A DNA stretch of 64,000 bases. Source: Pseudomonas putida (lineage in GTDB: Bacteria; Pseudomonadota; Gammaproteobacteria; Pseudomonadales; Pseudomonadaceae). The stretch spans positions 124,001 through 188,000 of the forward strand of contig NZ_JANHLE010000003.1 of assembly GCF_028682475.1 (NCBI RefSeq), read 5' to 3'. The position numbers were made by a program, and so were the translations under genes. The notes beneath the pieces were generated by a model that saw only the letters and a program-made list of their open reading frames with translations, was not told the origin of the DNA and did not search any database. Of the stretch, positions 18,223-27,934 are shown piece after piece (position 1 is the stretch's first letter; every line of letters starts with the position of its first letter).

Positions 18223-19749
18223 ATGCCTGAACATTTTCGTGCGCTTATCGTCATTCTGTTTCTGGCTGGCATGGTTTTTATCCTTGCGCGCCGGCCTGCA
18301 ACAGACCTGATTCCGTACCGCGACTTCAAGCGGCGACGTAACCTGTGGTTCATCGTGACCCTGCTGGCTTTTTTCTCCCACAGTTTCTGGTTGTATGCCG
18401 GCGCCGCGGCGATCGTGCTGACGCTCGCAGGACGCCGCGAACGCAACCCCATGGCGCTATTCTTCCTGCTGCTTTTCGCCATTCCGCCGGCGTCGGTACA
18501 GATCCCCGGCTTCGGGGTCATCAACTACCTGTTCGAACTCAACCACGTACGCTTGCTGACACTCTGTGTGTTGCTGCCCGCGGCCCTGTACCTGAGCAAA
18601 CAGAGCGATACCCAGGCCTTTGGCCGCACCTTGCCTGACAAGCTGCTGGCTGCCGGTGTGGTGCTGATGAACCTGCTGTACCTGCGCGAAACCACCCTCA
18701 CCGACACCTTGCGCCAGACGTTCTATCTCTACGTCGACGTGTTCCTGCCGTATTACGTCGCCAGCCGGGGACTGAAGGAACTGAGTGATTTCAAGGACGC
18801 GCTGCTGGCCTTCGTGCTCGCCGCGTTCGTACTGGCAATCATTGGCGTTGCCGAATTCACCCGTCACTGGTTGTTGTACAACGCCCTGACCGATGCCATG
18901 GGTGTGCAGTGGGGCATGTCCAACTACCTGAGCCGCGGCACCTCATTGCGCGCCAGTGCGACCACCGGTCAGGCCATTGCCCTGGGTTACGTCATCAGCG
19001 TGGCGATCGGCTTTTTCCTCTTCGTGCAGGGCTATGTACGCAGCCGCTGGCAGCGCTATCTCGGCGCCCTGCTGCTGTTTGGCGGGCTGATAGCGCCGCT
19101 GTCGCGTGGCCCGTGGATCGGCGCCGTGATCATCATTGCGGCGTTCATCGCCACCGGCAGGGGCGCGGTCAGGCGCCTGACCCTGCTGGCCCTCGCGGGA
19201 GTGCTGGCAATTCCCTTGCTGACCCTGGCACCCGGTGGCGAAAAGGTCCTCGACCTGCTGCCCTTCGTTGGCAACCTGGAAAAAGAGAACATCACCTACC
19301 GCCAGCGTCTGCTCGACAACTCGTGGATCGTTATCCAGCGCAACCCCTTGTTCGGTTCATTCGATTATCGCAACACCCCTGAAATGCTATCGATGATTCA
19401 AGGCCAGGGCATCATCGATATCGTCAATACCTACGTCAGCCTGGCGCTACGCACCGGCCTGGTCGGACTGACGCTGTTCGTGACGTTCTTTCTCAGCGTT
19501 CTGCTGGGAATCCGCAAGGCACTGCGCGCATTCCCCGACAAGGACGATGAACAGCGACAGCTCGGACGGGCGCTGCTGGCAACGCTTGTCGGGATCATGG
19601 TGATCATTTTTACCGTCAGCAGCATCACCGTGATTCCCGTGGTGTATTGGTCGGTCGCCGGCGTGGGCGCGGCGTATGTCCAGATGGTCCGCAGGCACAG
19701 GTACACCCAGACCGAAAACCTTCTCCGTGCCGGCCTTCAACCCAGGTAA
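18223..19749 (+). CDS. Polysaccharide polymerase, Wzy / O-antigen ligase-like
   Basis: 508-aa membrane protein with 10-12 hydrophobic segments. The large periplasmic loop region includes RGTSLRASATTGQAIALGY, and later PLSRGPWIGAVI, typical of the O-antigen polymerase/ligase superfamily. It probably polymerises the repeat units in the periplasm. It is the first gene of a three-gene plus-strand block inside an otherwise minus-strand cluster. Its TAA overlaps the next start by one base (TAATG). Confidence 0.87.
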   Translation: MPEHFRALIVILFLAGMVFILARRPATDLIPYRDFKRRRNLWFIVTLLAFFSHSFWLYAGAAAIVLTLAGRRERNPMALFFLLLFAIPPASVQIPGFGVINYLFELNHVRLLTLCVLLPAALYLSKQSDTQAFGRTLPDKLLAAGVVLMNLLYLRETTLTDTLRQTFYLYVDVFLPYYVASRGLKELSDFKDALLAFVLAAFVLAIIGVAEFTRHWLLYNALTDAMGVQWGMSNYLSRGTSLRASATTGQAIALGYVISVAIGFFLFVQGYVRSRWQRYLGALLLFGGLIAPLSRGPWIGAVIIIAAFIATGRGAVRRLTLLALAGVLAIPLLTLAPGGEKVLDLLPFVGNLEKENITYRQRLLDNSWIVIQRNPLFGSFDYRNTPEMLSMIQGQGIIDIVNTYVSLALRTGLVGLTLFVTFFLSVLLGIRKALRAFPDKDDEQRQLGRALLATLVGIMVIIFTVSSITVIPVVYWSVAGVGAAYVQMVRRHRYTQTENLLRAGLQPR

Positions 19750-22352
19750 TGTCAATGACCTCACTGGCTCTGCGCCCCTTCATGCGGGCTTCGGCATTCG
19801 TTTGCCTGGTTATCTTGCCGCTGACCAGCGGGGCAAGCGACTGGACCGTCAGCGTAGAAGAGCAAAACGGTCTACCCACCCTGACCCGCGGCGGTGGTCC
19901 GGCGATGATCTCCAGATTCGACTTCTGGGGCGCCGACTGGGGCTGGACGGGTTTTCCCACGTCATTCAAGGTCGATGCGCCGTACCGTTATAGCCTGTCG
20001 GGCAGCAACAAAAGCCTCGACTTCGATCTGCAGGCCGATATCGACAAGCCGGCAGCGCAGACATTGACCTGGACCTTCGACCTCGATGCCCATAGCCAGA
20101 AATCGAACGTTGAGGGCGGCGGTATCGTTTTCCAGTTCGACCCGGAGCTGATTGCCGGGGAAATGGGCGATCCCGTGCTGCTACCCGACAATCGCGGCTG
20201 GTCCTGGGGGAACAGCCAGAGCAGGCGCCTGGAGATGCGCTTCGAACCTCCGCTGGCAAAGGTGTTTTTCGAACAGGGCAACCCTTCACAAGTGCGTGCC
20301 TTCTTCTACAAGGGCTCCGTCCCCGCCGGTCGCCAGCAGATCAAAGCGGTATTGAACCTGACCGGCGACATTGCCCTGGGCCAGACCCCGAGCGAACGCT
20401 TCGGCCTGGCAGACCCCGGCACCTGGCCGGACGACCAGCTCGACTGGCGAACCTCGCCGGTCGATCTGTCGTTTCTCAATGCCCCCGAAAAACCAGCCGG
20501 CAAGCGCGGTTTCGTCAAAGCGTCCGGCGAACAGCTGCTGTTTGCCGATAACACCCCGGCACGCTTCTGGGGCACCAACGTGTCGGCGTACGCGATCTTC
20601 AACACCTCCGACATGGAGATCAAACAGCAGGCCAAACGCCTGTCGGCACTGGGTTTCAATCTCGTGCGCCTGCACCACCATGACTCTCCTTGGGTCAGCC
20701 CGAACATGTTCGGCAAGGCAGACGCCATCCAGGACACCCAGCAGTTGAGCGCGGCATCGCTGAAAAAGATCGACTGGTGGATCAAGTGCCTTAAAGACGA
20801 AGGCATTTATGTATGGCTCGACATGCACGTAGAGCGCGCCCTGACGGCCAACGACAACATCTATGCGTTCCAGGAGCTGCCGCAGGACCAAGGTCGAGCC
20901 GGCCTCAAAGGCTATGCCTATGTCAACATCACCCTACAGCAGGCAATGAAGCGCTTTGCCGAAGACTACCTGACCCATGTAAACGCTTTCACCGGTCTTG
21001 CCTATAAAGACGATCCAGCCATCGCTGCGGTATTGATCACCAACGAAAACGATATCACCCAGCACTTCGGCAATATCCTGCTGCCGGACAAAGACGTACC
21101 CAAGCACAGTCGGCTGTACATGGACGAAGCCAAGGCCTTTGCCATGCGCCATGATTTGCCAGCCGGGCAAACCTGGCGGGCCTGGGAGTACGGCCCGTCG
21201 AAACTGTTTCTCAACGATCTGGAGCGACGCTTCAACGTCGATATGATCGAGCACCTGCGCAGTATCGGGGTGAAGGTCCCCATCGCCACCACCAGCACCT
21301 GGGGCGGTAATGGCCTGAGCGCCTTGCCGGCGCTAACCGTCGGCGATGTGATCGATGCCCACAGCTACGGCGGCGCAGCTCAGCTGGAGAAGAACCCACT
21401 GACCAGCGACGGCATGATCAACTGGCTTGCCGCGGGCCAGGTCGTGGGCAAGCCGCTGACAGTCACCGAGTGGAACACTGAACCCTTCCCTACCCCCGAC
21501 CGCCACTCGCTGCCGCTGTACATTGCCGGTACCGCCAGCCATCAGGGTTGGGATGCGCTGATGCAATATGCCTATAGCCAGCAAGCCTTCGACGCCGGCT
21601 GGATCAGGACGGGCAATTGGAATGCCTACAACGACCCGGCGATGATCGCCACCCTCCCCGCTGCGGCCTTGCTCTATCGTCGTGCCGATGTACGCGAAGC
21701 ATCGACCCGCTACGTCTTCGCACCCACGCCAGACACCCTGTTCAACCAGCCCGTCAACCCGAACAACTCGGTGTTGCTGCGTACCGCCATCGAGAAAGGC
21801 AAGCTGCAGATCGCCATGCCCGAAACAGCGGAGCTGCCATGGCTGCAGCCAGGCGCCATCGCCCCACCAGCGCAGGTGTTGCATGACCCCGGCCAGTCGC
21901 TGCTGGATGCCAATGCCAGCGAGTCCACCAGCGACACTGGCGAGCTCAAGCGCAACTGGCAACAAGGCCTCTACACCATCGACACGCCGCTGACCCAGGC
22001 CGCTACCGGCTGGCTGGGTGGCAAGACCATCAGCCTTGCCGACATCCAGGTTCAGGTGAAAAACGCCTACGCCAGTGTCGTGGTGCAAAGCCTTGACGCC
22101 AAGCCGCTCAGCCAATCGCGCGAGCTGTTGATCTCGTTGGGCACCCGGGCCGTGCCGAAAGCCGATGACATGACGCCGTTTAATGTCGAACCCCTCGAAG
22201 GCAGCCTGAGCATCAAAGCGCCTGCGGGCTTGAAGCTGTTCGGCTACCAGGCCCACGGACCAGTCAAAGAGCTTGCCGCAACCTACCAGGATGGCCGCTA
22301 CCAGATCACCTTCGACGCTCGGCAAATGTCCAACTGGCTGTTCTTGAAATAG
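19749..22352 (+). CDS. Secreted clan-A-type glycoside hydrolase of the exopolysaccharide cluster
   Basis: 867 aa. A signal peptide (about 1-31, ending TSGASDW) is followed by a beta-rich N-domain and a TIM barrel (about 265-600). The two catalytic glutamates can be proposed: ITNEND after strand 4 as acid/base and VTEWNTEP after strand 7 as nucleophile, the arrangement of GH clan A. A C-terminal beta domain follows. Start ATG 19749 or 19755; the first overlaps the polymerase stop. It may trim or release the polymer in the periplasm or outside. The exact GH family is not certain. Confidence 0.8.
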   Translation: MSMTSLALRPFMRASAFVCLVILPLTSGASDWTVSVEEQNGLPTLTRGGGPAMISRFDFWGADWGWTGFPTSFKVDAPYRYSLSGSNKSLDFDLQADIDKPAAQTLTWTFDLDAHSQKSNVEGGGIVFQFDPELIAGEMGDPVLLPDNRGWSWGNSQSRRLEMRFEPPLAKVFFEQGNPSQVRAFFYKGSVPAGRQQIKAVLNLTGDIALGQTPSERFGLADPGTWPDDQLDWRTSPVDLSFLNAPEKPAGKRGFVKASGEQLLFADNTPARFWGTNVSAYAIFNTSDMEIKQQAKRLSALGFNLVRLHHHDSPWVSPNMFGKADAIQDTQQLSAASLKKIDWWIKCLKDEGIYVWLDMHVERALTANDNIYAFQELPQDQGRAGLKGYAYVNITLQQAMKRFAEDYLTHVNAFTGLAYKDDPAIAAVLITNENDITQHFGNILLPDKDVPKHSRLYMDEAKAFAMRHDLPAGQTWRAWEYGPSKLFLNDLERRFNVDMIEHLRSIGVKVPIATTSTWGGNGLSALPALTVGDVIDAHSYGGAAQLEKNPLTSDGMINWLAAGQVVGKPLTVTEWNTEPFPTPDRHSLPLYIAGTASHQGWDALMQYAYSQQAFDAGWIRTGNWNAYNDPAMIATLPAAALLYRRADVREASTRYVFAPTPDTLFNQPVNPNNSVLLRTAIEKGKLQIAMPETAELPWLQPGAIAPPAQVLHDPGQSLLDANASESTSDTGELKRNWQQGLYTIDTPLTQAATGWLGGKTISLADIQVQVKNAYASVVVQSLDAKPLSQSRELLISLGTRAVPKADDMTPFNVEPLEGSLSIKAPAGLKLFGYQAHGPVKELAATYQDGRYQITFDARQMSNWLFLK

Positions 22353-22420
22353 GCCATTTCGCCTTCTACAGTCAAAGCTGATTGCACCGTTCGCGCACCA
22401 ACAGATGCCAGGAGGTTTGG

Positions 22421-23383
22421 ATGAAGTTTTTGGTTGTCGGCGGTGCAGGCTATATCGGCTCGCACATGGTCAAGCACCTTTCAAGCGCCGGTCATGAAGT
22501 GCTGGTTGCAGATCATTCCCCCACTCGTCACAACGTCCGCTGGGTCGAACTGGACATCGCCGACGGCCGGGCCCTGGATACCCTGTTCGCCGAGTATCAG
22601 TTTGATGCCGTACTGCACTTCGCCTCCTTCATAGAAGTGAGCGAGTCTGTCACCGACCCTGCCAAGTACTACCAGAACAACGTGGCGGCGACCCTGACAC
22701 TGCTGCAGGCCATGGTCCGGGCCGGCATCAAGCACCTGATCTTTTCCTCGAGCGCCGCCGTCTATGGCAGCCCGCAGTATGTCCCGATCGACGAAGATCA
22801 TCCGAAGGCTGCAATCAACCCCTATGGCCGCAGCAAGTGGATGGTGGAACAGATACTCGAGGACTTTGACCGTGCCTATGGACTGAAATCCGTCTGCTTG
22901 CGCTACTTCAATGCCGCCGGGGCAGACCCTGAGGGCGAGATGGGCGAATGCCATTTACCGGAAACCCACCTGTTGCCTTTGATTCTGCAGGCCGCTGCCG
23001 GGCGGCGCACAGAGGTCACTGTCTTTGGTCGTGACTACGACACACCCGACGGCACCTGCATTCGTGATTATGTTCACGTCAGCGACCTGGTTTCGGCCCA
23101 CTCGCTGGCTGTGGACTATCTATTGAAGGGTGGCGCTAGCACCGCGTTCAACCTTGGCAATGGCCTGGGGTTTTCGGTGCAACAAGTGATAGATGCAGCC
23201 CGCACCGTGACCGGTCGCCAGATCGTCGTCAACGAAGCTTCGCGCCGCGCCGGAGACCCGCCACGGCTGGTGGCTGATGCCCGCAAGGCTAAGGACGTAC
23301 TGGGCTGGGAGCCAAAGTTCGCATCGCTCGAACAGATCGTCAGTCACGCCTGGCACTGGGAACGGCAATACCCCTGGCACTAA
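22421..23383 (+). CDS. galE: UDP-glucose 4-epimerase
   Basis: 320-aa extended short-chain dehydrogenase that interconverts UDP-glucose and UDP-galactose with bound NAD. Visible: GGAGYIGSHM cofactor loop, SSSAAVYG and the YGRSK catalytic Tyr/Lys, and RYFNAAGADPEGEMGE and CIRDYVHVSDL, specific for GalE. The ATG at 22421 is fixed by CCAGGAGGTTTGG upstream. Position in the cluster suggests galactose, or a sugar derived from it, in the polymer. Confidence 0.95.
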   Translation: MKFLVVGGAGYIGSHMVKHLSSAGHEVLVADHSPTRHNVRWVELDIADGRALDTLFAEYQFDAVLHFASFIEVSESVTDPAKYYQNNVAATLTLLQAMVRAGIKHLIFSSSAAVYGSPQYVPIDEDHPKAAINPYGRSKWMVEQILEDFDRAYGLKSVCLRYFNAAGADPEGEMGECHLPETHLLPLILQAAAGRRTEVTVFGRDYDTPDGTCIRDYVHVSDLVSAHSLAVDYLLKGGASTAFNLGNGLGFSVQQVIDAARTVTGRQIVVNEASRRAGDPPRLVADARKAKDVLGWEPKFASLEQIVSHAWHWERQYPWH

Positions 23384-23404
23384 CGACCAAGCACGACCAG
23401 CCAC

Positions 23405-23546
23405 CCGGTGGGAGCGGGCCTTGCCCCGCGATCTGCCGCAAAGCGGCAGTAAAACCAAGCAGCTAGGTGTATCAGAGGTACCGCACATTCAGGATTTGCG
23501 GCCGCTACGCGCCCGATCGCGGGACAAGGCCCGCTCCCACCGGGGA
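23405..23546. repeat. Inverted pair of REP elements
   Basis: A REP copy at 23405-23433 and its inverted copy at 23514-23546 face each other across about 80 bases. They lie between the convergent galE and kinase-like genes and can fold into a long hairpin, a likely transcription barrier between the plus and minus blocks of the cluster. Confidence 0.75.
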
Positions 23547-23575
23547 ACGGGCATTTAGCTTTTACCTGCCCCTGC

Positions 23576-24382
23576 TTAATAGTAAGAGCGCGGTTGCGGC
23601 CCCGCCTTGTTCAATACCGTACCGATCAGATTGGCCGTCGCCAGATGGTACATGCAGTCTTCGATCTCTTTCTTGTTGTTCGAACCGTTAGCCACCACCA
23701 GCAGCACACAGTCGAACTTGGGCAACAAGGTGATCGCGTCATCGGAGCTCAGCAAGGGCGGCAAGTCGAAAATGCAGATGCGCGAATCGTAGCGCTCGCG
23801 CAGCTCGCCGATCAGGTTGCTGACCTTGGGTGATGACAGCAGCTCGGTGGACAGCGGAATGGGTTCGCGCGTCGGCAACACCACAAAACGCGGCAATGTC
23901 GGGTTGACCATGACGTCTTCCAACCCGGCCTTGTTGGACAGCAGCTCATTGAGCGACTTTTCCATCGACAACCCAAGACTTGCCCCGACCCTGGGGCGAC
24001 GCAAGTCAAAATCCACCAGCAGCGCCGTCTTGGTAGTGTGATGGGCAATACTCATTGCCAGGTTGATGGCCAATACCGTCTTGCCCGCTTCCGGTGTCGG
24101 CGAGGTGATAGCGAGGGTGCGCCAGCCATTCTCTTCCATCGCCTGCAGCACCTGCGTGCGCAGCAGGTCGAACGACGTACTCAGGTTCGAGTTCTTGTTG
24201 TAAGCCACAATCCGATGACGTTCCAGGTGCTCTGCGCGCAACGGCACGACCCTGGTTTGCACATAATCGAACTGACCGGGTACCTCCGGCTGCTCGGCCG
24301 GCGGCGGGACGTCCGCTGCCGGCGAGGCATCCGGGTTGACCTGATGAATATTCTTTCCAAACACCGAGGTGATCCTGTCCAT
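23576..24382 (-). CDS. CpsD/CapB-type tyrosine-kinase-like ATPase
   Basis: 268-aa cytoplasmic P-loop protein: Walker A SPTPEAGKTVLAINLA, Walker A' LLVDFDLRRP, Walker B-like ICIFDLPPL. In related proteins this ATPase partners with the chain-length protein to control polymer length through Tyr phosphorylation. Here the ATPase is a separate gene rather than fused to Wzz, and the usual C-terminal tyrosine cluster is nearly absent (it ends RSYY). ATG at 24382 with AGGGA; a GTG lies one codon earlier. It is 11 bp downstream of the Wzz-like gene. Confidence 0.85.
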   Translation of the reverse strand: MDRITSVFGKNIHQVNPDASPAADVPPPAEQPEVPGQFDYVQTRVVPLRAEHLERHRIVAYNKNSNLSTSFDLLRTQVLQAMEENGWRTLAITSPTPEAGKTVLAINLAMSIAHHTTKTALLVDFDLRRPRVGASLGLSMEKSLNELLSNKAGLEDVMVNPTLPRFVVLPTREPIPLSTELLSSPKVSNLIGELRERYDSRICIFDLPPLLSSDDAITLLPKFDCVLLVVANGSNNKKEIEDCMYHLATANLIGTVLNKAGPQPRSYY

Positions 24383-24393
24383 CACTGCTTTCC

Positions 24394-25956
24394 CTATTCA
24401 AATCTAGCCATAGCTTTAAATAGCAGAAGATCCAAAGGCATGTAGAACACGTGCACCAGCACCATCAGAATAGCAACCAGCACCAGCCCAGCGAGGAGCA
24501 GCAGCTTTCGCCACTTCTTGCGCTGTGCCAGATCGGCCTGGGTGGGAATATAGGGAATGGCCACCAACACGCGCCGGCCCACCACACTCTCCAGCGCCCC
24601 TACACCGCGCACGCGCTGGTTCAACATTTCCAGCAGCATCACCAACGCGGCACCACCGGCCGGTGCCAGCACCAGGCCCAGCGCAGCAATTTTCTTGCGG
24701 TTCGGTTTGACCGGTTTCTCCGGCATCATTGGCGGCTCCAGCAGCACAAAGCGCTCGGCTTTGTTCTCCTGTTCCAGGCTTTCGGTAATCTTCGCGCCCA
24801 TTTCCTTGGCACGGATTTCCTCATACTTCTTGCGGGCGTTGTCGTGATCACGCATCAAGGTGACGAGGCCACGCTCGACTTGCGGTGCTTCAAGAATTTC
24901 CGCCTCGTAGCCTTCCATCTTCTTCACCAGCTCACGCTTCTGCTCGGCCAGTGAAGCGATGCGTTCCTGCGCAGCGCCAATCCGGGTGCGCACCCGGGCA
25001 ACATCCAGGCTTACCGTAGAAGCCGGCGCGCCACGCACGCCGGTGGCTTCGAGCGCCTGGATCTTGCGTTTGACGGCAACCACATCCGGGTGCGCGTCGG
25101 TGTATCGAGTCAGCAGCCTGGTGTACTCCGCCTTGAGGCTGGGCAGGTCCTGAGGCTGATCGGCAACGGATTTGGCGCCTTCTGCCTTGCTGGTCAATCC
25201 GGCATTGGCGGCAGACAACTCCAGCTCAAGGTAACGCAGCTCTTCCTGCGCTGCTTTGTAGTCGCGGTCGACTTCCCTGTACTCGAGCTCTGAACGCGAC
25301 AACATCCCCATGCGCAATGCCTGATGCTCGGGCAAGGCATTGGCATGGGTTTGCTTGAAGTCGGCCAACTGGTTTTCCAGGCTGGCCAGCTCGGCGCCCA
25401 GCTTGTTCGCTTCCTGGGTCAGGAACACGGTTGTTTCACTGGCACGCTCGGTGCGCTGCTTGATGTTCTCATTGAGAAACAGCGTGACCAGTTCGTTGGC
25501 AACCTCTTTGGCAACCTCCGGGCGCTTGTGCTCAAACGACACGTTGAACGCAACCGTCGCCTCGCCACGCCCTTTGATGAACGTACTGAGGGTGGCCACC
25601 ACAATCGAGTTGCGCATCAGGTCGATCTTGTCGAACTCGCTGAAGCGCCCGCCCTTGTCGGCGAACAGGTTGTACTTGTCGATAATCCGCAGCAGGTTGT
25701 CGCGGGTCATCACCCGCTGGCGAATGACTTCAATGCGCTCATCGGCAAAACTGTTGTTGTTCGCCGACACCAGCTCCGGAGAAATCTGCTGCGATTCCAC
25801 CAGGATGGTGCCGGTCGACTGATAGATCGGCGGGACAGTCACCGCGACCACCGCAGTCACTGCCAGAATGACCACGATACTCACGCCCAACAGCAGGGCC
25901 CGGTCCTTGATAATGGCTATGTAATCGTTGAGGGACAGCTCGTATTCAGATTTCAT
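24394..25956 (-). CDS. Polysaccharide chain-length determinant, Wzz/GNVR family
   Basis: 520-aa inner-membrane co-polymerase. N-terminal cytoplasmic stretch with LNDYIAI, helix about 25-47, large periplasmic coiled-coil region (about 150-380), and a C-terminal part with PEKPVKPNRKK before a helix and a final helix near 490-510. The length and the long coiled coil fit the GNVR subgroup that works with a separate CpsD-like ATPase, encoded next. I chose the ATG at 25956 (AGAGTGG upstream) rather than the GTG at 25965. Confidence 0.88.
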   Translation of the reverse strand: MKSEYELSLNDYIAIIKDRALLLGVSIVVILAVTAVVAVTVPPIYQSTGTILVESQQISPELVSANNNSFADERIEVIRQRVMTRDNLLRIIDKYNLFADKGGRFSEFDKIDLMRNSIVVATLSTFIKGRGEATVAFNVSFEHKRPEVAKEVANELVTLFLNENIKQRTERASETTVFLTQEANKLGAELASLENQLADFKQTHANALPEHQALRMGMLSRSELEYREVDRDYKAAQEELRYLELELSAANAGLTSKAEGAKSVADQPQDLPSLKAEYTRLLTRYTDAHPDVVAVKRKIQALEATGVRGAPASTVSLDVARVRTRIGAAQERIASLAEQKRELVKKMEGYEAEILEAPQVERGLVTLMRDHDNARKKYEEIRAKEMGAKITESLEQENKAERFVLLEPPMMPEKPVKPNRKKIAALGLVLAPAGGAALVMLLEMLNQRVRGVGALESVVGRRVLVAIPYIPTQADLAQRKKWRKLLLLAGLVLVAILMVLVHVFYMPLDLLLFKAMARFE

Positions 25957-25976
25957 AGGGGCCACTCTGCCGAAGT

Positions 25977-27095
25977 TCAGAGGTCGGGAAATCTATAGGT
26001 CAGGGTCATACCAATGATCGTGCCTACAGCATCTGGCAAACCGTCTTGCTGGCGTTCCTTGTACATCAACGATAGGCGCAGATCGCAAAAAGGCGAAAGG
26101 TCTCGACTCGCCCAGGCGCCATAAGTCTGCAACGTGTTTGGCGTTTGCCCTTTACTGTCCTGCCAGGCGGCATCAAGACCTACACGACTGGTCTCGTTGA
26201 GCGCATAGCTCCAGGCACCGCGCACCGAATCGACCTCGGTGAAACCACCCTCGGCGCTGGCGACCGTGCTGCGCTCGGCATCGACACTCAAAGCGTTTCG
26301 CTCGCCTGTGTAGTAAAGCGAAAGCCCGCCTTCGCCGCGGCGACCACCACCGTCACCGGAGACTTCATTGACGCCCAGGTGCACATCGCCCTGCAGGCGC
26401 TCGGAGAACTGATACTTCAAGCCGACTACCGGGCTGTAGCTATTGGAGGCGCTTGCCAGGGTTTCATCATCCGGCTCATAGCGCTTGGCACCGATGCCGG
26501 TGTACAGGTCGGTACGTTCACTCCAGGCATAGGTCCAGGTCAGATTGGTCGCAAGCTCGTCATAACCGGTAAGCGTATCCACGTCATAGGTGGCGCTGGA
26601 GTACTTGGTTTCGTTGGACAAGGTGCTGCGTTCAGTCAGGGCGCTGTTCCAGTTGGCGGCCAGCACGTACAACTTCTGCGTGCCATCGGTGGTGGTGACC
26701 ACGCCGGTATCCTGCACAGCGGAAGACAGTGTCGAGCTTTCATTGTATTGCGCCGACAAACCATAGCCGCCCGTTTCGGTCTCTCGCTGCCAGCCCAGAT
26801 TGACGTTGGGGTCCTCACGGTTATCGACGATATTCGTGTCGGACGAGCGCAACACCCGCACCCCGAGACCCAGGCGCAACTGGTCGCGATCGAAGGTGCC
26901 GACGAGGCTGTAGTCGGGGGCGATGATCGTACGCGTCACACCCTCCTCCCCAGACGTCAAGAGCAACGGGTTGCTGTCATATTCGACAGTGGTCGGCAAT
27001 GCTGCCGAGGACTGCCAGGTGGAGGCTTGGACCATGCCCGCAAACGGCAGGATCAAGCATGCTGTGGCAACGCCGGGTATTCGCAATAGAGGCAC
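25977..27095 (-). CDS. Outer-membrane beta-barrel protein of the exopolysaccharide system
   Basis: 372 aa with a signal peptide (about 1-24, cleavage after VQA) and then alternating hydrophobic strands typical of a beta-barrel, containing VEYDSNPLLL near the start and ending LTYRFPDL. Barrel proteins of this kind accompany Wza/GNVR/CpsD genes in exosortase-type and EpsL-type clusters. The start is a GTG at 27095 with only a weak ribosome site; no better start is available. A role as outer-membrane partner of the short Wza protein is inferred. Confidence 0.72.
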   Translation of the reverse strand: MPLLRIPGVATACLILPFAGMVQASTWQSSAALPTTVEYDSNPLLLTSGEEGVTRTIIAPDYSLVGTFDRDQLRLGLGVRVLRSSDTNIVDNREDPNVNLGWQRETETGGYGLSAQYNESSTLSSAVQDTGVVTTTDGTQKLYVLAANWNSALTERSTLSNETKYSSATYDVDTLTGYDELATNLTWTYAWSERTDLYTGIGAKRYEPDDETLASASNSYSPVVGLKYQFSERLQGDVHLGVNEVSGDGGGRRGEGGLSLYYTGERNALSVDAERSTVASAEGGFTEVDSVRGAWSYALNETSRVGLDAAWQDSKGQTPNTLQTYGAWASRDLSPFCDLRLSLMYKERQQDGLPDAVGTIIGMTLTYRFPDL

Positions 27096-27120
27096 TGTAA
27101 TTCTTATTAGGTCGGGCAGT

Positions 27121-27678
27121 TTAAGGTACGACCAGCGTATCGCCGGCCTGCAGCTGGATATTGGTAGACATATCGCGCCCGGAAATCAAATCTTTATAGT
27201 GCACGGGCATTATCTTTTGTGTGTCGCCCGTACCACGGACCACCTTGATTTCACTGACGTCCGCGAATTTGTCCAGGCCGCCTGACATGCTCAGGGCCTG
27301 CAGCACCGCTGTAGGGCCTGCCATTTGCACTGGACCGGGCTTGGCTACTTTGCCCTGGACATAGAGCAGATTGCCGGCGGCATTTTTGACCACAACACTG
27401 ACCGTCGGATCGGAAATGAATTTTTCAAGTCTGGCAGCGACTTTCTGTTCGACGGCGCTGGCATCAAGCCCGGCAACATCAATGCGCCCTGCCAAGGGGA
27501 AGGTGATACTGCCATCGGGAAGTACGCTGACCTCCCCTTGCAGTTTTTCATCACCCCAGACGGAAATAGACACCAGGTCGCCGGGATTGAGCAAGTAAGG
27601 GGCGTTTTTCTCGGTAGCGTTGCCAGTACCCGTCCAGACCACCAGCACGCAGAGCACAGACGTCATCAAACGTAGCAT
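27121..27678 (-). CDS. Short Wza-like polysaccharide export protein
   Basis: 185 aa: signal peptide (about 1-21), a Poly_export domain beginning YLLNPGDLVSISVWGDEKLQ, then one SLBB-type domain (LYVQGKVAKPGPVQMAGPTA). It lacks the long C-terminal region of full Wza that forms the outer-membrane barrel, so the neighbouring beta-barrel protein may supply it. ATG at 27678 with GGAGGGATCCTC upstream. First gene of the export block, with a candidate promoter about 165 bp upstream. Confidence 0.9.
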   Translation of the reverse strand: MLRLMTSVLCVLVVWTGTGNATEKNAPYLLNPGDLVSISVWGDEKLQGEVSVLPDGSITFPLAGRIDVAGLDASAVEQKVAARLEKFISDPTVSVVVKNAAGNLLYVQGKVAKPGPVQMAGPTAVLQALSMSGGLDKFADVSEIKVVRGTGDTQKIMPVHYKDLISGRDMSTNIQLQAGDTLVVP

Positions 27679-27840
27679 GAGGATCCCTCCGGCCAGGCGG
27701 CCAAATGAGCACTAATTGAGAACAACATACAAACTCTCGCTCTTTACGCAGCCCTGCAACCCGCTGCGCTGGCGTCGATCACCCCTGAAGCCGGTACCAC
27801 GTCCTTCAGTCAGCACCGCCCGAAGGCGGCAGACCAGTGG

Positions 27841-27868
27841 AATATAGCAATGGCTTGAGAATTAACAA
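27841..27868 (-). promoter_or_regulatory. Candidate sigma-70 promoter of the export block
   Basis: On the minus strand TTGTTA and TATATT are separated by 16 bases. A transcript starting here would have a leader of about 155 bases before the Wza-like gene. Read by eye only. Confidence 0.4.
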
Positions 27869-27934
27869 GCCGCGGCAGATGCGCCGACACGGTATTAATA
27901 CAATAGTATTAATCGTGACCCTCACAAACTTCGC

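Noticed and set aside
23405..23546. Long inverted repeat as an insertion sequence
   Set aside because: The arms are REP cores shared with other places in the window and no transposase lies between them.
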